Below are positions 26,685-36,274 of a DNA stretch of 64,000 nt, in pieces. The position numbers were made by a program, and so were the translations under genes. Numbering within the stretch: position 1 is the stretch's first letter; each line of letters starts with the position of its first letter. The DNA is from Photobacterium carnosum. GTDB taxonomy: Bacteria > Pseudomonadota > Gammaproteobacteria > Enterobacterales > Vibrionaceae. Below the pieces are notes generated by a model. That model saw only the letters and a list, made by a program, of their open reading frames with translations, did no database searches and was not told the origin of the DNA. Where the stretch lies: NCBI RefSeq assembly GCF_002849605.1, contig NZ_NPIB01000021.1, positions 16,608 through 80,607 of the forward strand, read 5' to 3'.

Positions 26685-27692
26685 ATGTTTAGTGGAACCA
26701 ATAGAAATACGCTTCAAGCTGCAAAAGATCTTGTAAGTTTAAAGTTACAAATAGATGAAAAAGGACGAACCTCGCCTTCTGATATACCAAGTGATTTGCA
26801 TGGTCCTTGTTCTGGAGGAGAGTATGGACCATTATTTGGAGATGGTTTTTTGCATAACATTATCCCTTTTTATGAATATTTAGAATCATCTAAAAAATCA
26901 ATTAATGTTATGAATGTTCCTACTTTACAAACAATGGGATCTAGTTGGAGGATTTGGCCTGACCCTAATATTTCTGAAGAAGATAAAACAAATATTCTAG
27001 AAAGACTCTGTTCTGACGTTGAAATTAAACAAACACATTACACTCACATCCCTGAATTAAATTTATTTATTGCTCATGAGGGAAAAAATAGAGTTAATTT
27101 TTTTCGATTTCACAACATTGAATATATTCCAGCGAGGGTTGCTTTAGAGCATTATCCAGCTCCAGAAAGGATTACAGTTCATACGTTAGAATTTGCAGGA
27201 CAACAAGATGTTTGGGCTGTTATTGATGAACAATACGCTCAAAAAATCAACTATTTCTCTTATGCTTTACCATTACTTAGAGCTTATGGAGTTAAAATTA
27301 CAGATAGATGGCCAGAGCATTTTCCCGATATTATCGAGTTGATTGCATATTCAACAAATACGATTCAGAGTAAAATTTCTAACTCACACTCCATTGACTT
27401 GAATGATATACAAAAGAAGAAAAAACAAAAAAAAGATACTTATGAGAGAAGTGAGGCTTATATTAATTGTAATTATATCGAATTGGATACCAATTACAGA
27501 TTATTATCTTTTGTTAAATTATACATATTCCTTGTCATATTATTTATAATATCTTTTTGTTTACTACTAAATATAAATAGTGAATTTTTTGAAAAGTTTT
27601 GTATTTCTTTGCTGTCATTTATTTCTGCAATATTTTTTTTTATAACTGCCCCTATTATCCGATGCAAAAGAAAAAACCTTAGAGATAAATAA
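26685..27692 (+). CDS. Island protein with two C-terminal membrane helices
   Basis: Unrecognised 335-residue protein. The N-terminal ~210 residues are soluble in character and rich in aromatic residues (GEYGPLFGDGFLHNIIPFYEYL, split by short loops). A lysine cluster (KKKKQKK) comes next, and the C-terminus has two hydrophobic segments (YIFLVILFIISFCLLLN and SLLSFISAIFFFITAPII) ending in RCKRKN. This is a cytoplasmic domain anchored by a helical hairpin. ATG 26685 follows AGGG. The gene is AT-richer than its island neighbours. A membrane-effector role in defence is possible given the location, but unsupported by motif. Confidence 0.6.
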   Translation: MFSGTNRNTLQAAKDLVSLKLQIDEKGRTSPSDIPSDLHGPCSGGEYGPLFGDGFLHNIIPFYEYLESSKKSINVMNVPTLQTMGSSWRIWPDPNISEEDKTNILERLCSDVEIKQTHYTHIPELNLFIAHEGKNRVNFFRFHNIEYIPARVALEHYPAPERITVHTLEFAGQQDVWAVIDEQYAQKINYFSYALPLLRAYGVKITDRWPEHFPDIIELIAYSTNTIQSKISNSHSIDLNDIQKKKKQKKDTYERSEAYINCNYIELDTNYRLLSFVKLYIFLVILFIISFCLLLNINSEFFEKFCISLLSFISAIFFFITAPIIRCKRKNLRDK

Positions 27693-27740
27693 TATATAAC
27701 ATCATTTAAGATAATTTTAAAAAACACATATACCTAAATA

Positions 27741-27770
27741 TTAGTTCTGAATTTAACCATTCAGAACTAA
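27741..27770. terminator. Hairpin after the 26685 gene
   Basis: Perfect 12-bp stem TTAGTTCTGAAT / ATTCAGAACTAA with a 6-nt loop, about 50 bp after the stop. Confidence 0.6.
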
Positions 27771-28420
27771 TAAATCGAATAAAGACCTTATTCTTGGCAA
27801 TTTATAAATCAGAGCTGCTTTGTAATTACGATACGATAGAATCGCTTGGTGATCACACTTTGCTAGCCACGATAGCTAGCTCGTTGTTGGACAATAACGA
27901 CTTAGAGTAGATACCCTATAGTCCCGCTTTCAGATAACTTCTCGAATCCCAAAATGACAAAGAGACCACCGTTAATGGAGGTGGTCAATTTGCAAGGAAT
28001 TGGACATAAGCTGCATCCCCCGAATTACGATGTCAGATTCACTTTATGCAGATTTTTACGAAGAACATGCAAAGCATGGTTTATCCCTGGAACACATTTG
28101 CCCCCAAATTGCTTAAAGTGGGAAACTCCTTCGGTTAGTAACAAGATCTTCAACCAACATAATCTAAACCAAATATTGAAGAGTTTTGAGTCGTCACTTA
28201 AGCAAATAGTGGATTGAGTCGATTTCGGGCCATAAAGCTAGTAGACCACCCAAATGGGTTTTAATGCGGTAACGTGGTAACTCGTATTGAGATGTCCTTT
28301 GGTTGCTCAAGAGAATTAGTCGGAACTCATAAGGCGCTGTATTTTAAATGAATTTAAAATGTATGATACCATGATATTATCAAACTATAACCATATCACC
28401 TTGAGACAAAAGGAAATTCT
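27771..28420. other. Non-coding stretch with possible gene remnants
   Basis: About 650 bp. Short frames are present (for example a plus-strand frame containing DSLYADFYEEHAKHGLS near 28.0 kb, ended by a stop) but none has a ribosome site or full length. They look like decayed pieces of a former gene. The last 80 bp hold the probable promoter region of the PLD-like gene. Confidence 0.4.
28341..28360. promoter_or_regulatory. Inverted repeat upstream of the PLD-like gene
   Basis: ATTTTAAAT-GA-ATTTAAAAT: perfect 9-bp arms, 60 bp before the ATG at 28421. Candidate operator. Confidence 0.4.
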
Positions 28421-31400
28421 ATGATTAACTATCTCAATACGTTGTTTGCAGATTTCAGGTTGTATAGCCTTTTTGGGGATGATGACAATTTCACCGTAAC
28501 CCAACTATGGGTGTTGGAGATCGAAAGGGAAAGTTCGAGCGAGCTGCGCTTCCTATATGCTCGAACACTACCAAGTACCTATCAATCGGACACTTGGCAA
28601 GGTAGCGTTAGTACCAAAACACAACTCTATGATAATTGCTCAGTCAAGACTCATACCTTGACACTTCATACCTCTACCAAGAAATTAAAAGCTTTCCTTG
28701 AACACTTCATCAACGGAGCACCGCTCCAGAAAGCCAGCCAACTCGCCGAAGTCAATATCAGCGACAAATTAGCCAATACAGTAGGTGTGAATACATTTGG
28801 TGAGAGTCCCCTCATTCGCTCTGTAATGCATCTGCCGACACGCGATTATTATCAATTCCAGACCAGTCGGTTAAGCCCAACTAGTTATTGTAGTGTTGAC
28901 AGCGGCGCAATTTCTCCAGAGGACAAACCAAAGATATTCAGTGTCCCTGAGGGATGTGACATGATGATTGCCGAAGCTGCGTGCCAAGCATTAGATGCTG
29001 ATACTGGCTTAGATTTCTCCAAAACGGATTCCTGGAGAATTAGTGACTTCGAGTTCATTTGCGCTCCAGGACTAAATGCCGCAGAGCGGTGTAAGTATGA
29101 TATATCCTTGAAAGGCAAGCAGTCGTCTCTGACACTATTCGAATCATTAACTCGAGAACCCTCGGATTTATTAGTTATTATCAAAGCTTACAGTGAGGGT
29201 AGCATTCAGTCCTCTTACATTACCAACCTCAGCAAGAGCTCTTCTTACCCACTCCATCACCAGTTTGAACTTAAAGTGTTTCAAAACCAATCTAGCACAG
29301 CTTATACAATGGAAATCTATGCACTTGGACCTAACGGAGAACATTCATCCCTCCTGCTTCAAACGGGCAACCATTTCATGCGCCAAATGAATTGCAATTT
29401 ACAGCTAGTTGAACCCATCAGGGCATACGAGCAATTCTCATGGTTGGACAAGGAAGTACCGAAAAGAGAAAAGGTCAAATTGGAAGCAGCCAAGCAGGTT
29501 GGGCGTGCTATTCGCCCCTCTCGATCACAGATGAGCGATTATACAGCTGATCCATGGGTTCCACTTAATCGGCTCATCCAAGATAGAGTCAGGCAGCTAT
29601 GCCCCAATAAATCCGACGGTCGGTTCTTTCCCACTCTCAACAATAGCAACGGTATGAGCCGTCTTGAGTTAAAGGACTGGCTCAAGAGCATCTTCGAACA
29701 ATATCACGACGCGAAAATCGCTTGGATCGATCCGTATATGGAGGACGTCGGTATTGAGCTTCTCAACAGGTTGGGTACAGCTAGCGCTGATTACTTGATC
29801 ATTACGACGGAGAAAACGTCTAATGATGATAGTACAAAAGAATCCGGCCAGCCCACCCGAGTTGACAATCTTCTGGCAAGATGTTCGGGCTGGAACAATG
29901 GCTATTTTGGAAGCGTTCATCTCAAGGTACTCGCAGTGCCAGAGAGTAAACTCCATGATCGCATGATCCTTATTCGCTCCGCCAATGGTCAGCCTTTATC
30001 AGGGTATCATCTTTCAAATTCAGTTCAGAGGGCCAGCGAAAACCACCCTCTGCTAGTGACCCCAATTCCTCTGGACGTGGTTCCACATGTATTTGAGTAT
30101 GTTGATCAGATTATCCAAAACACACTCCATAGAGACGATAAGACGCCGCCTCCAGCAAGGATAATTTTCAATTCTACCGATATTAAGCCACGTGATGAAG
30201 AAAAGCCCAAAGGGTTGAGCCACAATTCTTCATTCGCTGAACCACAATGCGCCGGTAGTGTTATAGCTTGGTGGCTCGACGACGAACAGCTCTCAGATTT
30301 TTCCGGTTCCGAACTCATGGAGAAGATGAGTGCTAAAGGATACGTTAAGGATGGACAACTAGATCCTGAGCACTTTGACGCTCTTCCGGCCAAATTCTGG
30401 AAGGAAGGGCTACCAATGGCAGATTTCCACTCAGCCTGGGATGCCCTTGGTTGTGTGATAGCAAACTCCCCAGCTAGTCGCTATTCCGGTAGCCTCTACA
30501 ATAAGGAGCAGTCGGTATTATCCGAACAAGTGAAGCTTGCACTGTTGGAGCACATCTCCCCCTCCAGAGCAAACGCGCTGCAACCACGCCTCACAAATAA
30601 ACAACTTGATATTGAACACTACCGTTCTCAGGGACTTATAGAACTGTTGCTTTCAAAATGTGACCAGTTTAGTACATTCACATACTCACCCGTAGATACC
30701 TCATATAGCGACTACTTCTCTATACAGCTCCTATGGTCGGAAGCTCCAAAGCAGTTTGTATCTTGGTTAAATACAATACTCTCTAAACCAATCAAGCAAC
30801 CTCGCTCCCATGCGCTTGTGGTTGAAGCCCTTAAGCATATTTGTTTGGTTGTTAGCTTCGACAAGCATCAAGAGCAAATTGATGCACTGTTGCAGAGTAA
30901 TGTGAGTGTCATAACCTGGATAGGACTTCATGCACTTGCAAAAAACATTAATGGAGGCGATTGGGGGATTGAAGCACTCTCGAAAATTGAGCATATCACA
31001 CCTTCCGCTGTTCGACGTACCATCCAGTGTTGGCTGATCAACGAAGCTAACTACTTCAATTCGGATATTAAACCACAACTCATCGCTTCGTTAACTCAAT
31101 CGTTGGAGGCACCTCTCAAAGACAATGAGCTCAAGGATATTCTTCTGCCCGTTCGTAATCACAATGGCAGACTGCACCATTTCAAACCATGGATTCTTGA
31201 ATCCATGCTTGTTCCTATGCTGGAACAAAGAATAATAGACATTACTCAAGTTGCTCATCAGTGGTTGACAGAGCTGATTAACCAATGGCAAACGGCGCTC
31301 AAGAATAACCGCCTCGATTTCATGCTTGAAACAGACGGTGCGTTCACAGATGAGCTGGCTGTGTTGACCAAATACATAAGCCCTGACGTTCGAGAGAAAA

Positions 31401-31735
31401 TTTTCAGCAAACTCCAGAAGGTTTTTAATACGCTGGCTCGAACTATCAGGAGACCGATGAGCGCTCAAATAAGCTGGAACTCATACAGTAATGCGCATCA
31501 AGTTAACCTATGGCTCTATGCATTCGCTAATAGGATGGCAGAGTTGCTACCTGATAAGCCATCACCTTTGAATGAGCTTTTGTTGGAAAGCAAAGAAATT
31601 ATAGAACGAATTTCCCCATCTACTTGGGACAGTTTTTCAATCAACAAACTCTCTATTTACGCAATGGATGATCCCAAACATATTAGGTCACATAACCTTC
31701 ACCAAATTATTAAGAACACACTCACCACGCACTAA
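28421..31735 (+). CDS. Large PLD-like protein of accessory island
   Basis: 1104-residue protein of a family I do not recognise with certainty. Residues ~430-590 look like a phospholipase-D-type nuclease/phosphodiesterase fold: IAWIDPYMEDVGIELL (the usual first strand and helix), a LIITTE strand, then KLHDRMILI with H512-D513-R514 in the place of the HxK motif and SGYHLSNSVQ downstream as the GSxN-like segment. Only one such motif is seen, so a dimer would be needed for catalysis. The remaining C-terminal half is helical and repeat-like. ATG follows AAAGGAAATTCT. G+C is visibly higher than the backbone, suggesting recent transfer. Anti-phage defence is a plausible role from domain type and island setting. 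Confidence 0.65.
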   Translation: MINYLNTLFADFRLYSLFGDDDNFTVTQLWVLEIERESSSELRFLYARTLPSTYQSDTWQGSVSTKTQLYDNCSVKTHTLTLHTSTKKLKAFLEHFINGAPLQKASQLAEVNISDKLANTVGVNTFGESPLIRSVMHLPTRDYYQFQTSRLSPTSYCSVDSGAISPEDKPKIFSVPEGCDMMIAEAACQALDADTGLDFSKTDSWRISDFEFICAPGLNAAERCKYDISLKGKQSSLTLFESLTREPSDLLVIIKAYSEGSIQSSYITNLSKSSSYPLHHQFELKVFQNQSSTAYTMEIYALGPNGEHSSLLLQTGNHFMRQMNCNLQLVEPIRAYEQFSWLDKEVPKREKVKLEAAKQVGRAIRPSRSQMSDYTADPWVPLNRLIQDRVRQLCPNKSDGRFFPTLNNSNGMSRLELKDWLKSIFEQYHDAKIAWIDPYMEDVGIELLNRLGTASADYLIITTEKTSNDDSTKESGQPTRVDNLLARCSGWNNGYFGSVHLKVLAVPESKLHDRMILIRSANGQPLSGYHLSNSVQRASENHPLLVTPIPLDVVPHVFEYVDQIIQNTLHRDDKTPPPARIIFNSTDIKPRDEEKPKGLSHNSSFAEPQCAGSVIAWWLDDEQLSDFSGSELMEKMSAKGYVKDGQLDPEHFDALPAKFWKEGLPMADFHSAWDALGCVIANSPASRYSGSLYNKEQSVLSEQVKLALLEHISPSRANALQPRLTNKQLDIEHYRSQGLIELLLSKCDQFSTFTYSPVDTSYSDYFSIQLLWSEAPKQFVSWLNTILSKPIKQPRSHALVVEALKHICLVVSFDKHQEQIDALLQSNVSVITWIGLHALAKNINGGDWGIEALSKIEHITPSAVRRTIQCWLINEANYFNSDIKPQLIASLTQSLEAPLKDNELKDILLPVRNHNGRLHHFKPWILESMLVPMLEQRIIDITQVAHQWLTELINQWQTALKNNRLDFMLETDGAFTDELAVLTKYISPDVREKIFSKLQKVFNTLARTIRRPMSAQISWNSYSNAHQVNLWLYAFANRMAELLPDKPSPLNELLLESKEIIERISPSTWDSFSINKLSIYAMDDPKHIRSHNLHQIIKNTLTTH

Positions 31736-32104
31736 CTCCTGTTTGTTAAGTAGTAAATTGGGCCACTTGAGTTGATTGTAGTGGCCACCCTAAAATGATC
31801 GCGATATAAAGGCTTCCCACATTTTTCTTATCCGTGTAGAAGGTCTGTTGTTTTGCTTCTAACGTAAAATTATCTAGTTTTTAGGTATGCTTTTCTGTGG
31901 TTTCGCATAACTATGCACACGAAAATGACTCGTTGAGAACACCGTTTTTGAACTTTTTTGGGAGATTCCTTTCATCCTCCTGCACTACCAACCATGAGTA
32001 CAAGTACTGCTATTCCCATGGCACGATTCGCTACTGAGTAATAGCGTTAACAAGGAATGGGGCACAGGCTTTTCAGAGGAAAAGCCTGTAGCAGATCCCG
32101 CCTG
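31736..32104. other. Non-coding region between PLD-like gene and integrase
   Basis: 370 bp without a gene. It holds a 7-bp hairpin GGCCACT/AGTGGCC (31761-31786) after the PLD-like gene and a perfect 10-bp hairpin CAGGCTTTTC/GAAAAGCCTG (32065-32088) just beyond the integrase stop. The second might be a terminator or part of an attachment site. Confidence 0.45.
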
Positions 32105-32701
32105 TCAGCAGTCTGTTTTCTCAGATAACCTCAGAGCGTCTTCTAGCTCAACGCCAAGGTATCGAATTGTGTTATCTAGCTTCGAATGTCCAAGTAAGAT
32201 CTGTACAGCCCTGATGTTTTTCGTTCTAGCATAGATTAAAGTGGCTTTAGTACGACGCATGGAATAAGTGCCGTAATAGTCAGCATTCAATCCCAGTTTT
32301 TCAGCCCAGTTTCTGATAATTGAGCGATAGAATGAGTAGCTGATAGGTTGCCCTTTGCGGCGACAACTTGGAAATAAAAAGCTACTTGTATCTAGGGAAG
32401 CAGAGTAAACCCACCGACTAATACTCTGTTGTGTTCTCGGAGTAATCTCATAGTGTACATCTGTACCTGTTTTTTGCTGGGTGCATTGAACCCTCTCATA
32501 GATCACTCCTTGCGAAGAAACATCATATACGTGCAGCTTTAGTAGATCACTCGCCCTCAACTTGCTATCAATGGCTAGGTTCAATAGTGCAAGTTGCATT
32601 AGGTCGTTTTCAAGCTCTAGCCTAGTTCTGATTCGCCAAATCTCTTCCAACTTGAATGGTCTTTTTATCCCGCTGCATTTTCCTGATGATAACTTTCTCA
32701 T
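32105..32701 (-). CDS. Small tyrosine recombinase of the island
   Basis: 198-residue integrase-family protein consisting of the catalytic domain only. Visible residues: first R in SKLRASDLLKL, K in QQKTGTDV, box II as YSMRRTK (S replaces the usual H), then LLGHSKLDNTIRYLGV with the histidine and the nucleophile tyrosine. It is comparable in size to FimB/FimE-like inverting recombinases. The ribosome site is GAGG before ATG. It is the only leftward gene of the island and the likely agent of its integration. A 7-bp inverted repeat CTACAAC-A-GTTGTAG (32751-32765) lies just upstream. Confidence 0.82.
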   Translation of the reverse strand: MRKLSSGKCSGIKRPFKLEEIWRIRTRLELENDLMQLALLNLAIDSKLRASDLLKLHVYDVSSQGVIYERVQCTQQKTGTDVHYEITPRTQQSISRWVYSASLDTSSFLFPSCRRKGQPISYSFYRSIIRNWAEKLGLNADYYGTYSMRRTKATLIYARTKNIRAVQILLGHSKLDNTIRYLGVELEDALRLSEKTDC

Positions 32702-32983
32702 GTTGACCTCCTCTTAGGTGTTATTGGTCAACATAAAGTCTGGTTATTGACTACAACAGTTGTAGCAGTTTCGATTACTGTCGTTCAGGACGTGCAATAA
32801 CGCCCATGGACAGAAACGTGTTATCGAAAATTAACTATCTGTAACCTATAAATAAATTCAAGTATGACAAAAAGAAGTTGTTAGGTTTGGACGTAAGTTG
32901 TAATGTCATGATTTTAATGCAACCAAGAGCACATCGAGAGTTTTAGGAAATAAAGCTTTGTGGTGGCGATTAATGAGGTGTCT

Positions 32984-34768
32984 ATGTCACTACATGAAAC
33001 AGTTGTAACTCTAGAGGAGTTACAGGGACTAAATCTAGCAAATATCTTGTCTGAAGTAGAAGAACACTCATACCACTACATCGAATCTGCTTTCGCAGCG
33101 CAACAAGAAAGCGTCCCTGCCCGATTGTTAGCCGCTGCATGTTCAATGCACTTTACCCCACGAGACCCCAAGGCTCCTTTCAAGCCCAAATTTGTATTGG
33201 AAGATCGTAGAGGCTTGATAGCTAGTGACTTCAGCGAAGAGTCACTTTCGGCACTGAAAAACTTCTGCCCAGAAGTTGAAAACCATGAACTACGAGCTCG
33301 ATTAGCCGATATTGCATGGATTACGAAGTCTGGGACTATCGAGCATGCTTATATGGCGATAGAAGCGTATTTAGAGTCAGCTAAGCAACTTGCTGATAAA
33401 TCTGATTCGTGGGTTCTGCCATGTGAACGAATTGAGCGTGCCCTACGCCTGAGTTACATGTTCAGACGGGATAATCAACGTCCTGATTTGTTCGAAAACG
33501 TATCTCAGTTCCTTCTTGAACTATTCGAAGTACATAAAGAATCTGAGAAGTGCTTTTTCGCAATACGCTTGTTAACTCTTTGCCTTGAGTTTGATATCAA
33601 AGAGGCCGATTGGATTTACGAACAAGCTCTAGAGCTAGCGATATTGAAGTTTGAAAGAGGCGATTACGACTCATCCATTAATGCAAACGAAATAGCTTTA
33701 GATGCAGCAATATCTATGCGAGACAAAGAAAAACAGATTGCTACTTGGCAGTCTATTTCTGAATGTCATGTCAAAGCGGCTGAACATTATCAGCAAGGTA
33801 TGATTGCCGCTGGACGCTTGCTCAAAGCAATTGATGCTTTGGCTAAAGTACCTGGGACTAAAGAACAAAGACTGGCTCTATATGAAGAAATGAGAGATCA
33901 GCAAATTGAATCGTTGCACGACCTTGGTCTTATCGTTACTGACGGACAAGATATTAGTCAGCTTGTTAATACTGCTATTGCCAACGTGCAGAGTGTTGAC
34001 TTTTTCGATGCTATTTTCCGCTTGGGTACTATCACAAGACCATCGAACATAGAGCAGTTAAGAGAGCATGCAGTTGAGCAGATGCAAAATAGTATCTCAT
34101 GGATGTTCGGCACGACTCATCTAGATCATGAAGGTATGACAACAGCAGTAATTCCTGCTGGCCTTGGTATTGAAGGTGACGATAATGGCCTACGGTGCTG
34201 GAGCATTATGATGCGCAACATTGGTATTGAGCACCAGTTAGGTGTGCAAGGCCAGATTATGCCAGCTCTGAATGAAGTCACCACCAAATACGTTGTTACA
34301 GAAGAAGCAATTAAGCAAATCTGTTCAAATCATCCATTCATACCAAACGGTCATGAAGAATATTTTGTGAAAGGTCTATTGGCGGGTTTCAATCGAGACT
34401 TCATGACTGCTTGTCATTTGCTAGTGCCGCAAATTGAGAACTCTCTACGCTATCTTGCACGTCAGAAAGGAGAGGAGCCTTCTTCGTTACATGGTGACGG
34501 GTCACAAGAACGTAATGGTATTAAAGCTCTGCTTGGGCACCAAGCGATCATTGATACTTTGGGGTCTGATTTAACCACCAACTTACAGGTAGTCCTACTT
34601 GATAAAGTTTATGGTGACTTGAGAAATCAGTTATCTCACGGGCATGTACCAGCATCAACTTATTGGGGAACAGCTCCTAAGTTTCTGTGGTGGTTGGTGT
34701 TACACATAGTGATGATTCCATATGCTAAACAATGGAAAGAGCACTACAAGAAAAAAATGCAGGAATAA
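32984..34768 (+). CDS. DUF4209-like protein with HEPN-type RNxxxH motif
   Basis: 594-residue helical protein. The C-terminal ~150 residues (PQIENSLRYLARQKG ... YGDLRNQLSHGH) resemble DUF4209, and the RNQLSH segment (codons 34622-34639) is the RxxxxH signature of HEPN ribonucleases. The N-terminal ~350 residues look like helical repeats (repeated AIxA, EALELA patterns). I chose ATG 32984 because GAGG lies seven bases upstream; a GTG at 32960 would add eight residues. It stands alone with its own terminator at the right end of the island. HEPN proteins often serve in phage defence or toxin systems; that role is inferred. Confidence 0.7.
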   Translation: MSLHETVVTLEELQGLNLANILSEVEEHSYHYIESAFAAQQESVPARLLAAACSMHFTPRDPKAPFKPKFVLEDRRGLIASDFSEESLSALKNFCPEVENHELRARLADIAWITKSGTIEHAYMAIEAYLESAKQLADKSDSWVLPCERIERALRLSYMFRRDNQRPDLFENVSQFLLELFEVHKESEKCFFAIRLLTLCLEFDIKEADWIYEQALELAILKFERGDYDSSINANEIALDAAISMRDKEKQIATWQSISECHVKAAEHYQQGMIAAGRLLKAIDALAKVPGTKEQRLALYEEMRDQQIESLHDLGLIVTDGQDISQLVNTAIANVQSVDFFDAIFRLGTITRPSNIEQLREHAVEQMQNSISWMFGTTHLDHEGMTTAVIPAGLGIEGDDNGLRCWSIMMRNIGIEHQLGVQGQIMPALNEVTTKYVVTEEAIKQICSNHPFIPNGHEEYFVKGLLAGFNRDFMTACHLLVPQIENSLRYLARQKGEEPSSLHGDGSQERNGIKALLGHQAIIDTLGSDLTTNLQVVLLDKVYGDLRNQLSHGHVPASTYWGTAPKFLWWLVLHIVMIPYAKQWKEHYKKKMQE

Positions 34769-34777
34769 ACGATTCAG

Positions 34778-34797
34778 CGGGAGGCAAATAGCTCCCG
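34778..34797 (+). terminator. Terminator of HEPN-like gene
   Basis: Stem CGGGAG / CTCCCG with an 8-nt loop followed by TTTTT. Confidence 0.75.
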
Positions 34798-34802
34798 TTT
34801 TT

Positions 34803-35174
34803 AGTCTAAGCGGTGAGATACTCTTCCAGCATCACTTCGCATTAATAATATTCTCAAAGTTCATCGTATCTTTATTGTTAATGATGTTGAAGCTCAAGTT
34901 CTTGTTTATAGTGGCAGAACCCAATGTATTGAAGGGTTAAACGGTTAAATGAGACGTAATTTTTCACTATGCGAACCATACCTCTTCGGATAAGTTTTCG
35001 TAGTGAAAATTCGCAATAACAAGGCGTGAATGACTTTTTACTCTAAATTGAAAAGGGGCATAAATTAGTTATACTGATTACTTTAGAAGTGGCAATTTTA
35101 GATTAGAGAATACTATGGTAAAGCATGATACTCCTGCCAATGTTATAAAAGATTGTTACTGATTCTTTAGTTGT
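34803..35174. other. Gene-free right border of accessory island
   Basis: 370 bp with no supported gene. A partly paired inverted segment (TTTTTCACTATGCG near 34960 and CGTAGTGAAAATT near 35000) is the only structure noticed. The backbone gene order and leader type resume at 35.2 kb. Confidence 0.4.
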
Positions 35175-35555
35175 TTAATTGAGGGTCATTAAGCTATTTT
35201 CATTAGTCATTAACTCTAAAACTCGTAATTCACCCAATGTATTGAAGCCAGCAATGCTGCAAATAAATGAATCATAAGCCTCTAGGTTGATTGGCATCAC
35301 CACATTGCAATCGGTATAGAAAGCAACAATGTGGCCATTAATCGGATTTGTTACAGAAAAAGCTTTTACACCACCTACTGAGCGTTCAGATAAAAGGTCG
35401 CTAATAAATGAATCGAAGTCGATAGACTTATAGTTGCAATCATCATTGTTAATAACTTTAAATAACAGTGCTAGTGACGTTTCCTTAATAACTAAGGTGA
35501 AGTTCGTCATTGAAACAGTTAATCGCTCAAGGTTGTTAAATTTATTACAGGGCAT
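35175..35555 (-). CDS. Hypothetical protein
   Basis: Unrecognised protein of 126 residues from ATG 35555 (MPCNKFNNL). The longer frame to 35573 would translate the shared leader GGAATTATTGAA, so the inner start is preferred. Strand-rich, with FTLVIKETSLALLFKVI and HIVAFYTDCNVVMPI. No family tag at the C-terminus. First backbone gene after the island. Confidence 0.5.
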   Translation of the reverse strand: MPCNKFNNLERLTVSMTNFTLVIKETSLALLFKVINNDDCNYKSIDFDSFISDLLSERSVGGVKAFSVTNPINGHIVAFYTDCNVVMPINLEAYDSFICSIAGFNTLGELRVLELMTNENSLMTLN

Positions 35556-35632
35556 TTCAATAATTCCATTCAATCAGTTACGAGTGATACTTTACAGCTA
35601 AATGCTGTTAACGATTTTAATAGTACGTTAGG

Positions 35633-36163
35633 CTAATATCGCTTTAGCGTCTTACATGAGATCACGCGACTTGAACCTGACTTACAACAATAAAAAAGTT
35701 GATCTTCTTCTTTGCCAAAAATTAGATAGCCGATGTAATAACCATCATCTGTATCTTTATAGCTTTGCTGAATATTTTTCTTGGTTGGACTAAACATTTT
35801 TTCATTTGTTATTGGGTTATGTGCAGAGAACAATGCTAATTCTGAATGCTGTTGGCCATTACACAATAAATGCCGACCATACGATGTATAGTTAGGTATT
35901 CTTATCCGCCCCTCATATTGCTGATACCACGGTTTTGATAAAACTATAGGTGGGCAACCAGCACTACCCTTTGTATTAATTGCTGTAAACTTATCGCCCA
36001 CCTCAAGAATATCGCCACCAGCTAATTGAAATGGCTTGTTCGTAATTCTGGATTTATGGCTTTTGTTTAAAATAACTTTAAAACAAGAATCCATATTCAA
36101 AATTTCAAAGCCAATTTCTTTATCATTAAGGCTTGTGATTAATTCGTAGCGACTTATAGGCAT
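35633..36163 (-). CDS. Hypothetical protein
   Basis: Unrecognised 176-residue protein. Contains FQLAGGDILEVGDKFTAIN and a late YYIGYLIFGKEEDQLFYCCKSGSSRV segment (in pieces: YYIGYLIFG, then LFYCCKSG). Mostly strand-forming. Start ATG 36163 follows AAGGGTTAATT. No known domain identified. Confidence 0.5.
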   Translation of the reverse strand: MPISRYELITSLNDKEIGFEILNMDSCFKVILNKSHKSRITNKPFQLAGGDILEVGDKFTAINTKGSAGCPPIVLSKPWYQQYEGRIRIPNYTSYGRHLLCNGQQHSELALFSAHNPITNEKMFSPTKKNIQQSYKDTDDGYYIGYLIFGKEEDQLFYCCKSGSSRVISCKTLKRY

Positions 36164-36274
36164 AATTAACCCTTACAACATTTGCTGTAATATGATGAAA
36201 ATTTTTTACTTGGTGAGCCAGTTAACGGGGCGATAAGAATAAATCACCCCTCTCTCATTATATGGTAGTTGGTG

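Noticed and set aside
27954..28217. 87-residue plus-strand frame
   Set aside because: No ribosome site, unusual composition and short broken frames around it; treated as remnant sequence.
34494..34505. matS-like GTGAC-GG-GTCAC
   Set aside because: The spacer is 2 instead of 3 bases and the site is inside the HEPN-like coding sequence.
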